A stretch of 18,327 nt of DNA from Clostridiales bacterium UBA4821 (GTDB taxonomy: Bacteria; Bacillota; Clostridia; Acetivibrionales; UBA4821): NCBI GenBank assembly GCA_002402315.1, contig DHFP01000022.1, forward strand, positions 1 through 18,327. The letters run 5' to 3'. This document shows, one piece after another, positions 6,096 to 13,928 of this stretch. The notes under the pieces were generated by a model. The model made no database searches. It saw only the letters and a program-made list of their open reading frames with translations, and was not told the origin of the DNA. Numbering within the stretch: position 1 is the stretch's first letter; each line of letters begins with the position of its first letter. A program made the position numbers and the translations under genes.

Positions 6096-7805
6096 TTACT
6101 GTTTTTGCTGGGTACTATAATCATCTAAAGCGCTCCAATCAAGGTTATAGTAGAATACACCCACAACTTCACTTCCACTCTTTAATCCACCTCTATTTTG
6201 CGGCTTATTGGCATAATCATAAACTTTACTACCGTCCAACGTTGTCGGACCGTCAATATCTCCGGTAATAGCAAACTCTACTTTCAGTAAACCTGTTAAA
6301 GGGTGTTTCTTATCTGTGTCAGTCGTTAAATAAGCTTTTGTAGTAGGCGGCAAATAGTAAGCAAACTGCCATATCTTTACAACTTCTTTACCAGCTTTAG
6401 ATCTGGCATTATCTTTTACTACTACTTTTTTTGCAGTGCCGGTATTACCATATGTCTGATTGTCATCCTTGTTAACTCCAATTAATGTACATTCAGCCGG
6501 AAGGGGTTGATTATATTTATTTTTATTCGGTATGTCATAGAACAAATTTACCTCATCAGCACCATGATAAAAATTTGGAACAATTTTGATATTCTGGAAT
6601 TGGGAACCGGTATAATCGGTAGAATCAATTGAAAGTCCCAACATGTACCCTTTCGAGATATATCTTTTTTCATCATTGGTTTTTAAAGGCATAGAAATAG
6701 AACTTATTCCGGTTGGATAAGATTTACTCCAATTTTTCCAATATATATCATGAACCTTAAGTATTCTTAAGTTGTTTAATTTAGGCTGCTTGACTTTAAA
6801 AGTTACTCTGGTTGGAAGTATTTCTTTAATATCAGCGGGTAAACTGGGAGGTATAATTTTTTTAACTGGATCATTAAAGCTTACATCATTAAAATCTTTT
6901 GCGTCTACTATATAGATATAACCTGTTTGATAAGTAGAATTAGGCAGGGGTTGTGTGAATAACCCATAGCTTTTTAATTTAAAATTAAAAGTCCACTTAA
7001 TTATATCACTATTGGCAGCATCACTATCTGCTGCAGATCCATTAAAGTCAATTATTATTTTATCATCAGGATCTGTAGTAGTTATTACATTACCATCAGC
7101 ATCCTTAAAAGTAAGATCCGGAGTATTTTGTTCTCCGTCAGCATTAAGATCCCTTTTCAAGGTGAGCAGTTCGCTCGCAGCATCACCTTCAATCTTGAAT
7201 TGTACTGTCTGTGTGTATTTACTGGTATAAAAATTATAAGTGTTCCATTCATTAACATATGTAGCTGTTGTATCAGCATTATTTATGCCTATTGTATCAG
7301 TATCATAATTGCCATCAAGCGTCATAGGATTATTGATATGATGATATGTGAAATTGCTGCTGACGTAATAATTGAATATCGGTGTATATACATCATACTC
7401 TATACCTTTATATTGATTCTTTGGTATTCTTGCATTTAAATCAAAATCATTTTTATATCTTCCGTCAATCGCTGGTTTATTGACAAGCAATTTATATGCA
7501 TCTTTCAAAAATTCATAAAACCGGTACTTTGGCAGTTGATGTGAGCTGGCACTGCAGTGTGCAACGCATTCACATTGGCATTCACAGAGACAATAATCAC
7601 AACCACAGGCGCAGCAACAATCACAACCAGCTTCAGCCAAAAGCTCGCCATCAGCACTGGTATTATCAGTAAACTCAAAATCAGAAGAAAAGGAATCTTT
7701 TAATAAATCACTTTTTTCATCTGTAGGCTCCTGGGCATGTACAGGTAGGGGTGTATTTAGTCGAGACGCAATAAGCAATAGAAGAATAATATTTTTTTTA
7801 TCCAT
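6096..7805 (-). CDS. Large secreted protein with a Cys-rich N-terminal segment; candidate substrate of the rSAM enzymes
   Basis: Unrecognised 569-aa exported protein. A Sec signal peptide is visible: Lys3-Lys4, hydrophobic residues 6-14, and a likely cut after VHA (24/25). A short acidic Ser/Asp/Glu linker (26-59) is followed by 12 cysteines in residues 61-84, then about 480 residues rich in Asn, Asp, Thr and Tyr with alternating polar and hydrophobic residues, as in beta-sandwich extracellular domains. Outside the cluster there is one cysteine (439). No LPXTG, membrane anchor or enzyme motif was seen. GGAGGA precedes the ATG at perfect spacing, and it has its own promoter (7863-7891), though no terminator separates it from the rSAM genes upstream. 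It may belong to a clostridial secreted DUF family that I cannot name with certainty. Being the substrate of the neighbouring enzymes is inferred from position and cysteine content only. Confidence 0.82.
   Translation of the reverse strand: MDKKNIILLLLIASRLNTPLPVHAQEPTDEKSDLLKDSFSSDFEFTDNTSADGELLAEAGCDCCCACGCDYCLCECQCECVAHCSASSHQLPKYRFYEFLKDAYKLLVNKPAIDGRYKNDFDLNARIPKNQYKGIEYDVYTPIFNYYVSSNFTYHHINNPMTLDGNYDTDTIGINNADTTATYVNEWNTYNFYTSKYTQTVQFKIEGDAASELLTLKRDLNADGEQNTPDLTFKDADGNVITTTDPDDKIIIDFNGSAADSDAANSDIIKWTFNFKLKSYGLFTQPLPNSTYQTGYIYIVDAKDFNDVSFNDPVKKIIPPSLPADIKEILPTRVTFKVKQPKLNNLRILKVHDIYWKNWSKSYPTGISSISMPLKTNDEKRYISKGYMLGLSIDSTDYTGSQFQNIKIVPNFYHGADEVNLFYDIPNKNKYNQPLPAECTLIGVNKDDNQTYGNTGTAKKVVVKDNARSKAGKEVVKIWQFAYYLPPTTKAYLTTDTDKKHPLTGLLKVEFAITGDIDGPTTLDGSKVYDYANKPQNRGGLKSGSEVVGVFYYNLDWSALDDYSTQQKQ
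7554..7625 (-). other. Cys-rich segment: 12 Cys in 24 residues (aa 61-84 of the secreted protein)
   Basis: The segment starts CDCCCACGC and goes on as CxxC, then CxCxCxC, then CxxxC, mostly with one residue between cysteines. Four acidic residues (D62, D70, E75, E79) lie next to cysteines. It begins right after AEAG (57-60), which recalls the cleavage end of some peptide leaders. The spacing does not match zinc fingers or ferredoxins. It could carry thioether cross-links made by rSAM enzymes, a disulfide knot, or bound metal; the sequence alone cannot decide. Confidence 0.75.
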
Positions 7806-7862
7806 TAAAATCCTCCTCGCTGAAAATCAAAATTACATTAGCATTATTCTACTCTAATATTT

Positions 7863-7891
7863 ATTATACCGCAAAAACTTCCAGGAGTAAA
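7863..7891 (-). promoter_or_regulatory. Predicted sigma-A promoter of the secreted Cys-rich protein gene
   Basis: Reading the minus strand, TTTACT (-35, 7886-7891), a 17-base spacer, and TATAAT (-10, 7863-7868) lie about 50 bases before the ribosome binding site. The -10 box is perfect and the -35 box is fair. Unlike the rSAM promoters, it lacks the TTTTGTCA block before the -10. Confidence 0.6.
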
Positions 7892-7917
7892 CACATTGCC
7901 AACCCGATTAAATAGTA

Positions 7918-9105
7918 TTATTGATTTGTAACTTCCAAAAATGACATCTCATTACATTTATTGTAATAAAGCTTTTTGGAAAGCTTATCAAACTTTTCTT
8001 TTGTCTCAATTAAAAAATCCCATTTTGCCTTATACATCGAACAAAGCAATGTATTGCATTTTAACACATCGCCATTTATTTGATAGTTATACGCCATGCA
8101 TATTTTACATTCTGTATTTTTACATTCGCCACAGCAGATATCATCTGAATACATATCACTTCGATGTGCATCAAAAAAGATTTTTCTAATCTCATTATCA
8201 ATAATACCGTCAAATACATTTCCCAGTTTAAAACTGCGGTTATTAAAATATGTCCTCTGACATGGATATATATCACCATTTGAAGTAATTGCACAAAATG
8301 ATTTTCCTGCCGGACAAGAATTCGCAGATATCTTCCCGTTGTCCGGATCAATTATAGTTTTTGCTTCCTTTAAAGGCTGTAAGGAATATGATGATAAGCA
8401 TTCCTGATATATATAATCGGAAATTAACGACATCTGTTCAATATAAACAGATATGTCATTTTCATCCCAATTTTCTTCATCCGACAGCATGAATTCTAAT
8501 TTTCTTACTCCAAGCTGTCTGAAATATTTATAGCTCAAAAACATTTTTGATATGTTATCCTTTGTTACTACTGAATGTGTATGAAAAGAGTCAGGTTTTA
8601 TTTGATTTTGTTCGAAAAAGGTTTTAAGTTTTATTATATTTTCTAAAACAATTTCCGAAGTTGGTTTTCCATTTTTAGTTATCCTATTCTTATCCTGGAC
8701 TTCCGGGATACCATCAACCGAAATCTGAATGGAAGCGCTCTTAATAATTCTATACCATTCCAGAATAAACTCTTCAAACTGTTTATTATATATTGTCCCA
8801 TTTGTTATAATTGAAAAGAATAAGCGAATATTGTATTGACCGGCTTTATCTACAGCGTAATGAAAAAATTTTATCATTACATCAAGATTTAGAAGCGGTT
8901 CTCCACCGAAAAAGGTAATTTCAATTTTCTTTTTCCCATGTTTTAACGCATTTTCAATTAGGAAATCTACAGTTTTTTTGGCCGTATCGAAAGACATATA
9001 GCTGCTATCACATCTGCTGACATTTTCATAGCAGTACTTGCACCTTAAATTGCAATCTTCAGTTAACATTAAATAACATTTAGTAAATGGAGCAGTTTCA
9101 ATCAT
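7918..9105 (-). CDS. Radical SAM/SPASM protein, paralog A
   Basis: Predicted peptide- or protein-modifying radical SAM enzyme (395 aa) that reductively cleaves S-adenosylmethionine at a [4Fe-4S] cluster. The cluster site is C18-x3-C22-x2-C25 (CNLRCKYC), and the SAM-binding GGEP is at 67-70. The C-terminal SPASM domain, which should hold auxiliary clusters, has CPAGKSFC (264-271), IYPC (C282), C325, C328, C333, C336, C350 and C355. The tail YNKCNEM (381-387) is shared with all full paralogs. There is no N-terminal RRE domain: the rSAM fold starts almost at residue 10. AAGGAG lies nine bases before the ATG. It is the last rSAM gene of its run, 44 bases after paralog B and 112 bases before the Cys-rich protein gene. 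Closest known types are sulfatase-maturase-like and Cys-peptide maturases; the reaction is not predictable. Confidence 0.9.
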   Translation of the reverse strand: MIETAPFTKCYLMLTEDCNLRCKYCYENVSRCDSSYMSFDTAKKTVDFLIENALKHGKKKIEITFFGGEPLLNLDVMIKFFHYAVDKAGQYNIRLFFSIITNGTIYNKQFEEFILEWYRIIKSASIQISVDGIPEVQDKNRITKNGKPTSEIVLENIIKLKTFFEQNQIKPDSFHTHSVVTKDNISKMFLSYKYFRQLGVRKLEFMLSDEENWDENDISVYIEQMSLISDYIYQECLSSYSLQPLKEAKTIIDPDNGKISANSCPAGKSFCAITSNGDIYPCQRTYFNNRSFKLGNVFDGIIDNEIRKIFFDAHRSDMYSDDICCGECKNTECKICMAYNYQINGDVLKCNTLLCSMYKAKWDFLIETKEKFDKLSKKLYYNKCNEMSFLEVTNQ

Positions 9106-9149
9106 TATTATTAACTCCTTACTTTTGATGTCAGCCTCTTTATTCTATT

Positions 9150-10331
9150 TCAATTTTCAGCACGGATAAATGCCATTTCATTACATTTGTTGTAATTAAG
9201 TTTATCAGAAAGCTTATCAAACCTCTTTTTTGTTTCAACTATAACTTTCCATTTTGTTTTAAACATTGAACAAACGAGCGGATTACATTTCAGCATATCA
9301 CCATATTTTTCATTATTATATGCCATACAAACAATACACTCCGAATTCTCACATTCACCACAGTTATTATTGCCTGCATGCATATCTTTCCGGCATGTAT
9401 CAAAAAATTTCTTTCTAATGTCATTATCAATAATGCCGTCAAATACATTTCCCAGTTTAAAACCACGGTTATAGGAAAATATCCTGTGGCAGGGATATAT
9501 ATCACCATTTGGGGCGATTGAGCAAAATGTTTTTCCTGCGGCACATGTATATTCATTAATATAACGTTTTCTTTGAGCAATAATTCCTTCTGCATAATGA
9601 TAAGGTTTTAATGAACATGATGAAATACATTCCTGATAAATATAGTCGGCAACAAGCGATAATTGCTCAGTATAAATAGAAATATCATTTTCATCCCAAT
9701 CTTCCTCATTTAATATGGCAAATTCCGGATTCCTTATTCCAAGCTGATTAAGATATTTAAAGCTCAAAAAAAGCTTTGAAATGTTATTCTTTGTCAATAC
9801 CGAATGTGTACGGATTAAAGAAGTATCCATCCCATTATTCTCAAAAAGTGTCATAAGTTTTATTATGTTCTCAGAAACAATTGCTGAGGTTGGCTTGTCA
9901 TTTACAAAGACTCTATTTTTATCCTGAACTTCAGGAATCCCATCAATAGAAATTTGAATATCAACATAATTTGTAGCTTTATACAAATCTAAGAGAAATT
10001 CTTCATATTTTTTGTTGTATATTGTACCATTCGTAATAATTGGAAACCTTACTTCAATATTATGTTCATTCCCTTTATCTACAGCATAATGACATACATT
10101 TATCATTACATCAAGATTAAGGAGAGGTTCTCCACCAAAGAGAACTATATTAACAGATTTGCCATTATTCTTTAATGCATTATCAATTAAAAAATCTACA
10201 GATTTTTTTGCAGTATCAAGCGGCATATAGCTTTTTCCTCTATTAGCATTTTCAAAACAGTACTTGCACTGCAAATTGCAATTTTCAGTTAAATATAGAT
10301 AACATACTGAAAATGAAGTAGCTTTACTCAT
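9150..10331 (-). CDS. Radical SAM/SPASM protein, paralog B
   Basis: Full-length member (393 aa) of the local rSAM/SPASM family. Cluster site C18, C22, C25 (CNLQCKYC); GGEP at 66-69. SPASM cysteines are complete: CAAGKTFC, IYPC, then CGEC, CIVC and the last pair around KCNPLVC. It diverges most among the intact paralogs near the cluster: it has CF rather than CY after the third cysteine, and lacks the extra Cys seen in the NRC stretch of the others. Its ATG overlaps the stop of the upstream pseudo-rSAM gene (ATGA, 10328-10331), with AAGGAG inside the upstream coding end. This coupling suggests that the two proteins are made in matched amounts and perhaps act as a pair. Confidence 0.9.
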   Translation of the reverse strand: MSKATSFSVCYLYLTENCNLQCKYCFENANRGKSYMPLDTAKKSVDFLIDNALKNNGKSVNIVLFGGEPLLNLDVMINVCHYAVDKGNEHNIEVRFPIITNGTIYNKKYEEFLLDLYKATNYVDIQISIDGIPEVQDKNRVFVNDKPTSAIVSENIIKLMTLFENNGMDTSLIRTHSVLTKNNISKLFLSFKYLNQLGIRNPEFAILNEEDWDENDISIYTEQLSLVADYIYQECISSCSLKPYHYAEGIIAQRKRYINEYTCAAGKTFCSIAPNGDIYPCHRIFSYNRGFKLGNVFDGIIDNDIRKKFFDTCRKDMHAGNNNCGECENSECIVCMAYNNEKYGDMLKCNPLVCSMFKTKWKVIVETKKRFDKLSDKLNYNKCNEMAFIRAEN

Positions 10332-11428
10332 TTTAGAGACTCCTTTTGGGGCTTGCTGCTAAGCAGCGGTATATTTTTAGTTAATTCATTATATAAACTT
10401 TTTTGAAATGCACAAAATTCGTCAGGTATTGCATTAAAATCCCCATAAATATAATAATTTACTGCGAAACAGACATGACATCTGTTTCTTACTTGCGGTA
10501 TACATTCCCTGCATTTTTTGGGGAATATTTTATAATTATTTTTTTCATGAACAAATTTTCTTTTTTCAATATCTATACCTTTGTTAATATCGCCCATTAA
10601 GAACAAATCATCATCACTAAAACTATTATAGCACTTATGGCACGGGTATATGTTTCCGTCAGGAATCACTGCAAAGCCGCATATACCTGCTCCGCAGCAG
10701 CTGTCTATTCCGTAAGGATTTGTCGCCGTACAGGTCTGGTCGATGTTTGTAACGGAAAAATTACAACTGTGGTCTACTGTATGCTTCTGGAGCTTGATTA
10801 TGTCTTGGGTAAGGTATTCAATGTCTTCATTTCCCCAATAATCATTATGGTCGAAAATACTGTAATTGTAAAATCCAGAAGCGTCGTAAAGGAAAAAAAG
10901 AACTTTCGCAAAATACCGGGCATTTGCTTTTTTGATAATTGATGTAAGACTGATTTTCACACCATAGTTTACACTCAATGCAACAAGCTGCTCAAAACCG
11001 GAATAAATAGGATTGTTCCTATTATTATATAAAATATCGGTATCTATATCATATCCATAAGTTTGCAGGCTGATATGAAGCCTGGAACCCAGGGTTTTGA
11101 AGTATTCGATCTTATTTTCATCCACATCCGATTGATGAATGGAGATGGTATATAGAGGAATATCACCTTTATAGTTTTTAAATCTATCAAATGACTCTGT
11201 GTATTCAATTACTTTTTTTATTAATTCAAAATTATCCAGGCCTTTTTTCATAACAAAAGTTATGGTTATCTTGATAACCTCTTCTGTAAGTTGATTTAAG
11301 AATATATCAACTGCTTTTTTTGCCGCATCCCAGATCATAGTCTGATTGCTATCCATATCATCGGAAACTACCAGGGACAAATCCCAGAATGGTTTCATAT
11401 TATCTATTATTTTATTATCATGGTTCAT
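10328..11428 (-). CDS. Pseudo-radical SAM protein with intact SPASM domain, copy 1
   Basis: A 366-aa relative of the neighbouring rSAM enzymes that cannot bind the SAM cluster. Where paralogs have CNLRCKYC it has no cysteine (residues about 16-31); its first cysteine is C222. GGEP is replaced by VMKKG. The shared helix remains (DAAKKAVDIFL against DTAKKSVDFLI). The SPASM half is complete: C244, C245, C250, IYPC (C263), C266, CxxC (306, 309), C317, C320, C339. It therefore probably binds auxiliary Fe-S clusters but does no radical chemistry, perhaps serving in substrate binding or as an enzyme partner. The start at 11428 has GGGGGGAGGA five bases upstream, and the same first residues as copy 2. 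First gene of the second run; overlaps paralog B by four bases. Pseudo-rSAM proteins are known from other peptide systems, such as the GG-Bacteroidales type. Confidence 0.85.
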   Translation of the reverse strand: MNHDNKIIDNMKPFWDLSLVVSDDMDSNQTMIWDAAKKAVDIFLNQLTEEVIKITITFVMKKGLDNFELIKKVIEYTESFDRFKNYKGDIPLYTISIHQSDVDENKIEYFKTLGSRLHISLQTYGYDIDTDILYNNRNNPIYSGFEQLVALSVNYGVKISLTSIIKKANARYFAKVLFFLYDASGFYNYSIFDHNDYWGNEDIEYLTQDIIKLQKHTVDHSCNFSVTNIDQTCTATNPYGIDSCCGAGICGFAVIPDGNIYPCHKCYNSFSDDDLFLMGDINKGIDIEKRKFVHEKNNYKIFPKKCRECIPQVRNRCHVCFAVNYYIYGDFNAIPDEFCAFQKSLYNELTKNIPLLSSKPQKESLK

Positions 11429-11474
11429 ATAAATCCTCCCCCCTTGGGTCACCAAAGAAACTACTTATTTACAA

Positions 11475-11503
11475 ATTATATGACAAAATATATTGTTGTT
11501 CAA
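11475..11503 (-). promoter_or_regulatory. Predicted sigma-A promoter of the pseudo-rSAM copy 1 run
   Basis: Minus strand: TTGAAC (-35, 11498-11503), 17-base spacer, TATAAT (-10, 11475-11480). The block ATTTTGTCATATAAT is identical to that before the first rSAM run at 15155 and almost identical to that at 17577. The transcript would begin near 11468, about 40 bases before the start codon. Confidence 0.75.
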
Positions 11504-11544
11504 GCACAATGTTTATCCAAAAGTACCTGAGAGTATGCAAACTG

Positions 11545-12699
11545 CTAATTTATAGCATTGAAAACTTTAAGTTCATTACATTTATTGTAATTAAGTTTGC
11601 CGGAAAGCTTATCAAACCTCTTTTTTGTTTCAATTAAAAAAGCTTTTTTCGCCTCATTGTATTTAAAACGGATCAAGTTCTTATATTTGTCACATTCCAT
11701 ATTCCTTCCACATTGGAAACAAGTAGTATCATTTGAACTTTGGCAGGCATCAAGAAAGGTTTTAATACTATTGTTACTTTCAATAATACCATCGAAGATA
11801 TTTCCCAGTTTAAAATTACGATTATGAAAATACATATTTTCAAAAGAATATATATCTCCATTCGGGACAATCGCACATTCTTCAAGCCTTCTTATTGTAC
11901 GTTTATTTTCGATGATTGGAGCAGGCGGCTTTAAACCAATAATTAGGCGTGCATTCTCATATGGAATTAAAGAGCATGCCTCAATACATTCACCGTATAC
12001 ATAATCCGCAATAAGTGATAATTGTTCAATGTATTCAGGAATATCACTTTCTTCCCAAGCTTCATTATATGACAACATGAATTCAACATGGTTTATACCG
12101 AGCTGTCTGAAATATTTATAGTTCAAAAAAAACTTTGATATGGCATCCTTTGTTATTATTGAATGCGTATGAAATGAAGATTTATAATCTATATGATTCT
12201 GTTCCAAAAATGCCTTGAGTTTTAATATGTTATTTAATACCGTTCCTGATGTTGGTTGGCCATTAATAGATGCCCTGTTTTTATCCTGGACTTCCGGAAT
12301 CCCATCAGTAGAAATTTGAATATTGACTTTTTTTGTTGCTTTATACCAATCCAAAATAAATTCTTCATATTGCTTATTATATATTGTACCATTTGTAATA
12401 AGTGAAAAACCTGATTTGATACCATATTGATTCGCTTTATCTACAGCATAATGAAGAAACTTCACCATTACGTCAAGATTAAGAAGCGGCTCTCCTCCAA
12501 AAAAAGTCCACACTACAAATCCAATACCGTGATTGAATGCATAATCCAATACGAAATCTGCAGATTTTTTTGCTATATCAAAAGACATATAGCTATTACT
12601 GCATCTATTGGCATTTTCATAACAATATTTACACCGCAAATTGCAATCTTCAGTTAAAATCAACTCGCATAAAAAATGTGGTATTGTATCGCTAATCAT
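11545..12699 (-). CDS. Radical SAM protein with eroded SPASM domain, paralog C
   Basis: Member of the local rSAM family (384 aa) with an intact active-site region: C19, C23, C26 (CNLRCKYC) and GGEP at 68-71. Its SPASM part has decayed in cysteine content. The first SPASM Cys is gone (replaced near KRTIR), IYPC reads IYSF (284-287), the fourth of the CxxCxxxxCxxC set is Tyr (CDKY), and the final two cysteines are missing. C275, C327, C330 and C336 remain. So it should bind the SAM cluster but probably not the normal auxiliary clusters. The tail YNKCNE is still present. The reading frame is open throughout, so it is not a dead gene by sequence. I start at ATG 12699, six bases after AAAAGGAGC, not the in-frame ATG at 12726. 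Third gene of the first run. Confidence 0.86.
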   Translation of the reverse strand: MISDTIPHFLCELILTEDCNLRCKYCYENANRCSNSYMSFDIAKKSADFVLDYAFNHGIGFVVWTFFGGEPLLNLDVMVKFLHYAVDKANQYGIKSGFSLITNGTIYNKQYEEFILDWYKATKKVNIQISTDGIPEVQDKNRASINGQPTSGTVLNNILKLKAFLEQNHIDYKSSFHTHSIITKDAISKFFLNYKYFRQLGINHVEFMLSYNEAWEESDIPEYIEQLSLIADYVYGECIEACSLIPYENARLIIGLKPPAPIIENKRTIRRLEECAIVPNGDIYSFENMYFHNRNFKLGNIFDGIIESNNSIKTFLDACQSSNDTTCFQCGRNMECDKYKNLIRFKYNEAKKAFLIETKKRFDKLSGKLNYNKCNELKVFNAIN

Positions 12700-12736
12700 A
12701 TTAAAGCTCCTTTTCCTTGGATGCATTTTCCATATT

Positions 12737-13906
12737 TTAATTAGCAGCTGTGAAAAACATCATCTCATTACATTTATTGTACTTATGTTGGTTGAACAGC
12801 CTATAAAACTTCTTTTTCGTTTCAATTACAAAATCCCATTTTGCCTTATAAATGGCGCAGCTTACCGGACTGCATTTGAGCATATCGTTATATTGTTTAA
12901 AATTTGATGCCAAGCATATCTTGCATTCGGGGTTCTCACATTTACTGCAGCTGATATTATCCATATGCATGTCATTTCTAGAAGCATCAAAAAAAAGCTT
13001 CCTTATGTTATTATCAATAATGCCGTCAAATACATTTCCCAATTTTAGACCGGGAGTGTAAAAATATGCCCTATGACATGGATATATGTCGCCGTTTGGG
13101 GTAATTGCACATAATGACTTTGCTGCTTCACAAATATTTTTATTAAGCCCGCCAATAATATGATGAAATTCCTCATACGGTATTAAAGAGCCTGCTGAAA
13201 TGCATTCCTCATATACAAAATCAGCGATAAGCGATAATTGTTCAATATAGTTGGAAATATCATTTTCATCCCAGTATTCATCACGTGGCAGCACAAATGA
13301 AATATTATTTATGCCGAGACTTCTAAAATATTTATAGCTCAAAAAAGTCTTTGATATAGTATCCTTTGTTATTACTGAATGCGTATTGATAGAATTAAAA
13401 GATATTTGATTTTGTTCAAAAAACATCTTGAGCTTTAGTATGTTTTCTGAAACAATTCCTGAAGTTGGCTTGCCATTTGCAGTTATTCTGTTTTTATCCT
13501 GGACTTGCGGAATACCATCAGTTGAGATTTGAATATCAACACTTTTTATAGTTTTATACCATTCTAAAATGAATTGTTCATATTTTTTATTATGAATTGT
13601 ACCGTTTGTAATAAGTGAAAAAGTTAAATCAATATTATGTTCGCCGGCTTTATCAACCATATAATGAAAAAATCTTATCATTACGTCAAGATTAAGGAGG
13701 GGTTCACCTCCAAAAAAAGTCCACCTGAGTTTTTTGATACCATGTTTTAATGCATTATCAATTAAAAAATCAGCAGATTTTTTTGCAGTATCAAAAGACA
13801 TATAGTTGTTTTTGCATCTATTGGCATTTTCATAACAGTACTTGCACCGCAGATTGCAGTCTTCGGTTAAAATCAGATAACATAACGAAAACGGAGTAGT
13901 TTCCAC
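12737..13906 (-). CDS. Radical SAM/SPASM protein, paralog D
   Basis: Full rSAM/SPASM family member (389 aa). Cluster cysteines C17, C21, C24; GGEP at 66-69; SPASM cysteines C259, C266, C277, C320, C323, C328, C331, C345 and C350; conserved tail YNKCNEM. It starts with GTG at 13906, eight bases after GGAGAG. It follows paralog E by 22 bases and precedes paralog C closely, so it is the middle gene of the first run. It is closest to paralog E: the stretch ENANRCKNNYMSFDTAKKSA is identical in both, which points to a recent tandem duplication. Confidence 0.9.
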   Translation of the reverse strand: METTPFSLCYLILTEDCNLRCKYCYENANRCKNNYMSFDTAKKSADFLIDNALKHGIKKLRWTFFGGEPLLNLDVMIRFFHYMVDKAGEHNIDLTFSLITNGTIHNKKYEQFILEWYKTIKSVDIQISTDGIPQVQDKNRITANGKPTSGIVSENILKLKMFFEQNQISFNSINTHSVITKDTISKTFLSYKYFRSLGINNISFVLPRDEYWDENDISNYIEQLSLIADFVYEECISAGSLIPYEEFHHIIGGLNKNICEAAKSLCAITPNGDIYPCHRAYFYTPGLKLGNVFDGIIDNNIRKLFFDASRNDMHMDNISCSKCENPECKICLASNFKQYNDMLKCSPVSCAIYKAKWDFVIETKKKFYRLFNQHKYNKCNEMMFFTAAN

Positions 13907-13928
13907 TATATACGCTCTCCTTAAAATG

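Noticed and set aside
7084..7152. Dockerin-like calcium loop (DLNADGEQNTPD) in the secreted protein
   Set aside because: The spacing D-x-N-x-D-G-x-x-N-x-x-D fits one dockerin loop (residues 219-230), but there is no second copy and no following helix pair; it lies inside a beta-rich region, so it may only bind calcium.
7128..7439. Plus-strand ORF of 103 codons inside the secreted protein gene
   Set aside because: It is antisense to a clear coding gene, has no ribosome binding site, and its sequence is low-complexity; the same holds for other opposite-strand ORFs over galE, rph, rdgB and the rSAM genes.
7806..7917. Small precursor peptide gene between the last rSAM gene and the secreted protein
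   Set aside because: No Cys-containing small frame with a ribosome binding site exists there; the gap contains only promoter and leader. The same search at 11429-11544, 15144-15310 and 17534-17683 was negative.
8076..8351. Minus-strand out-of-frame ORF with many His and Ile inside rSAM paralog A
   Set aside because: A frame shadow of the SPASM-coding region; similar shadows appear at the same place in paralogs B and C because the nucleotide sequence is related.
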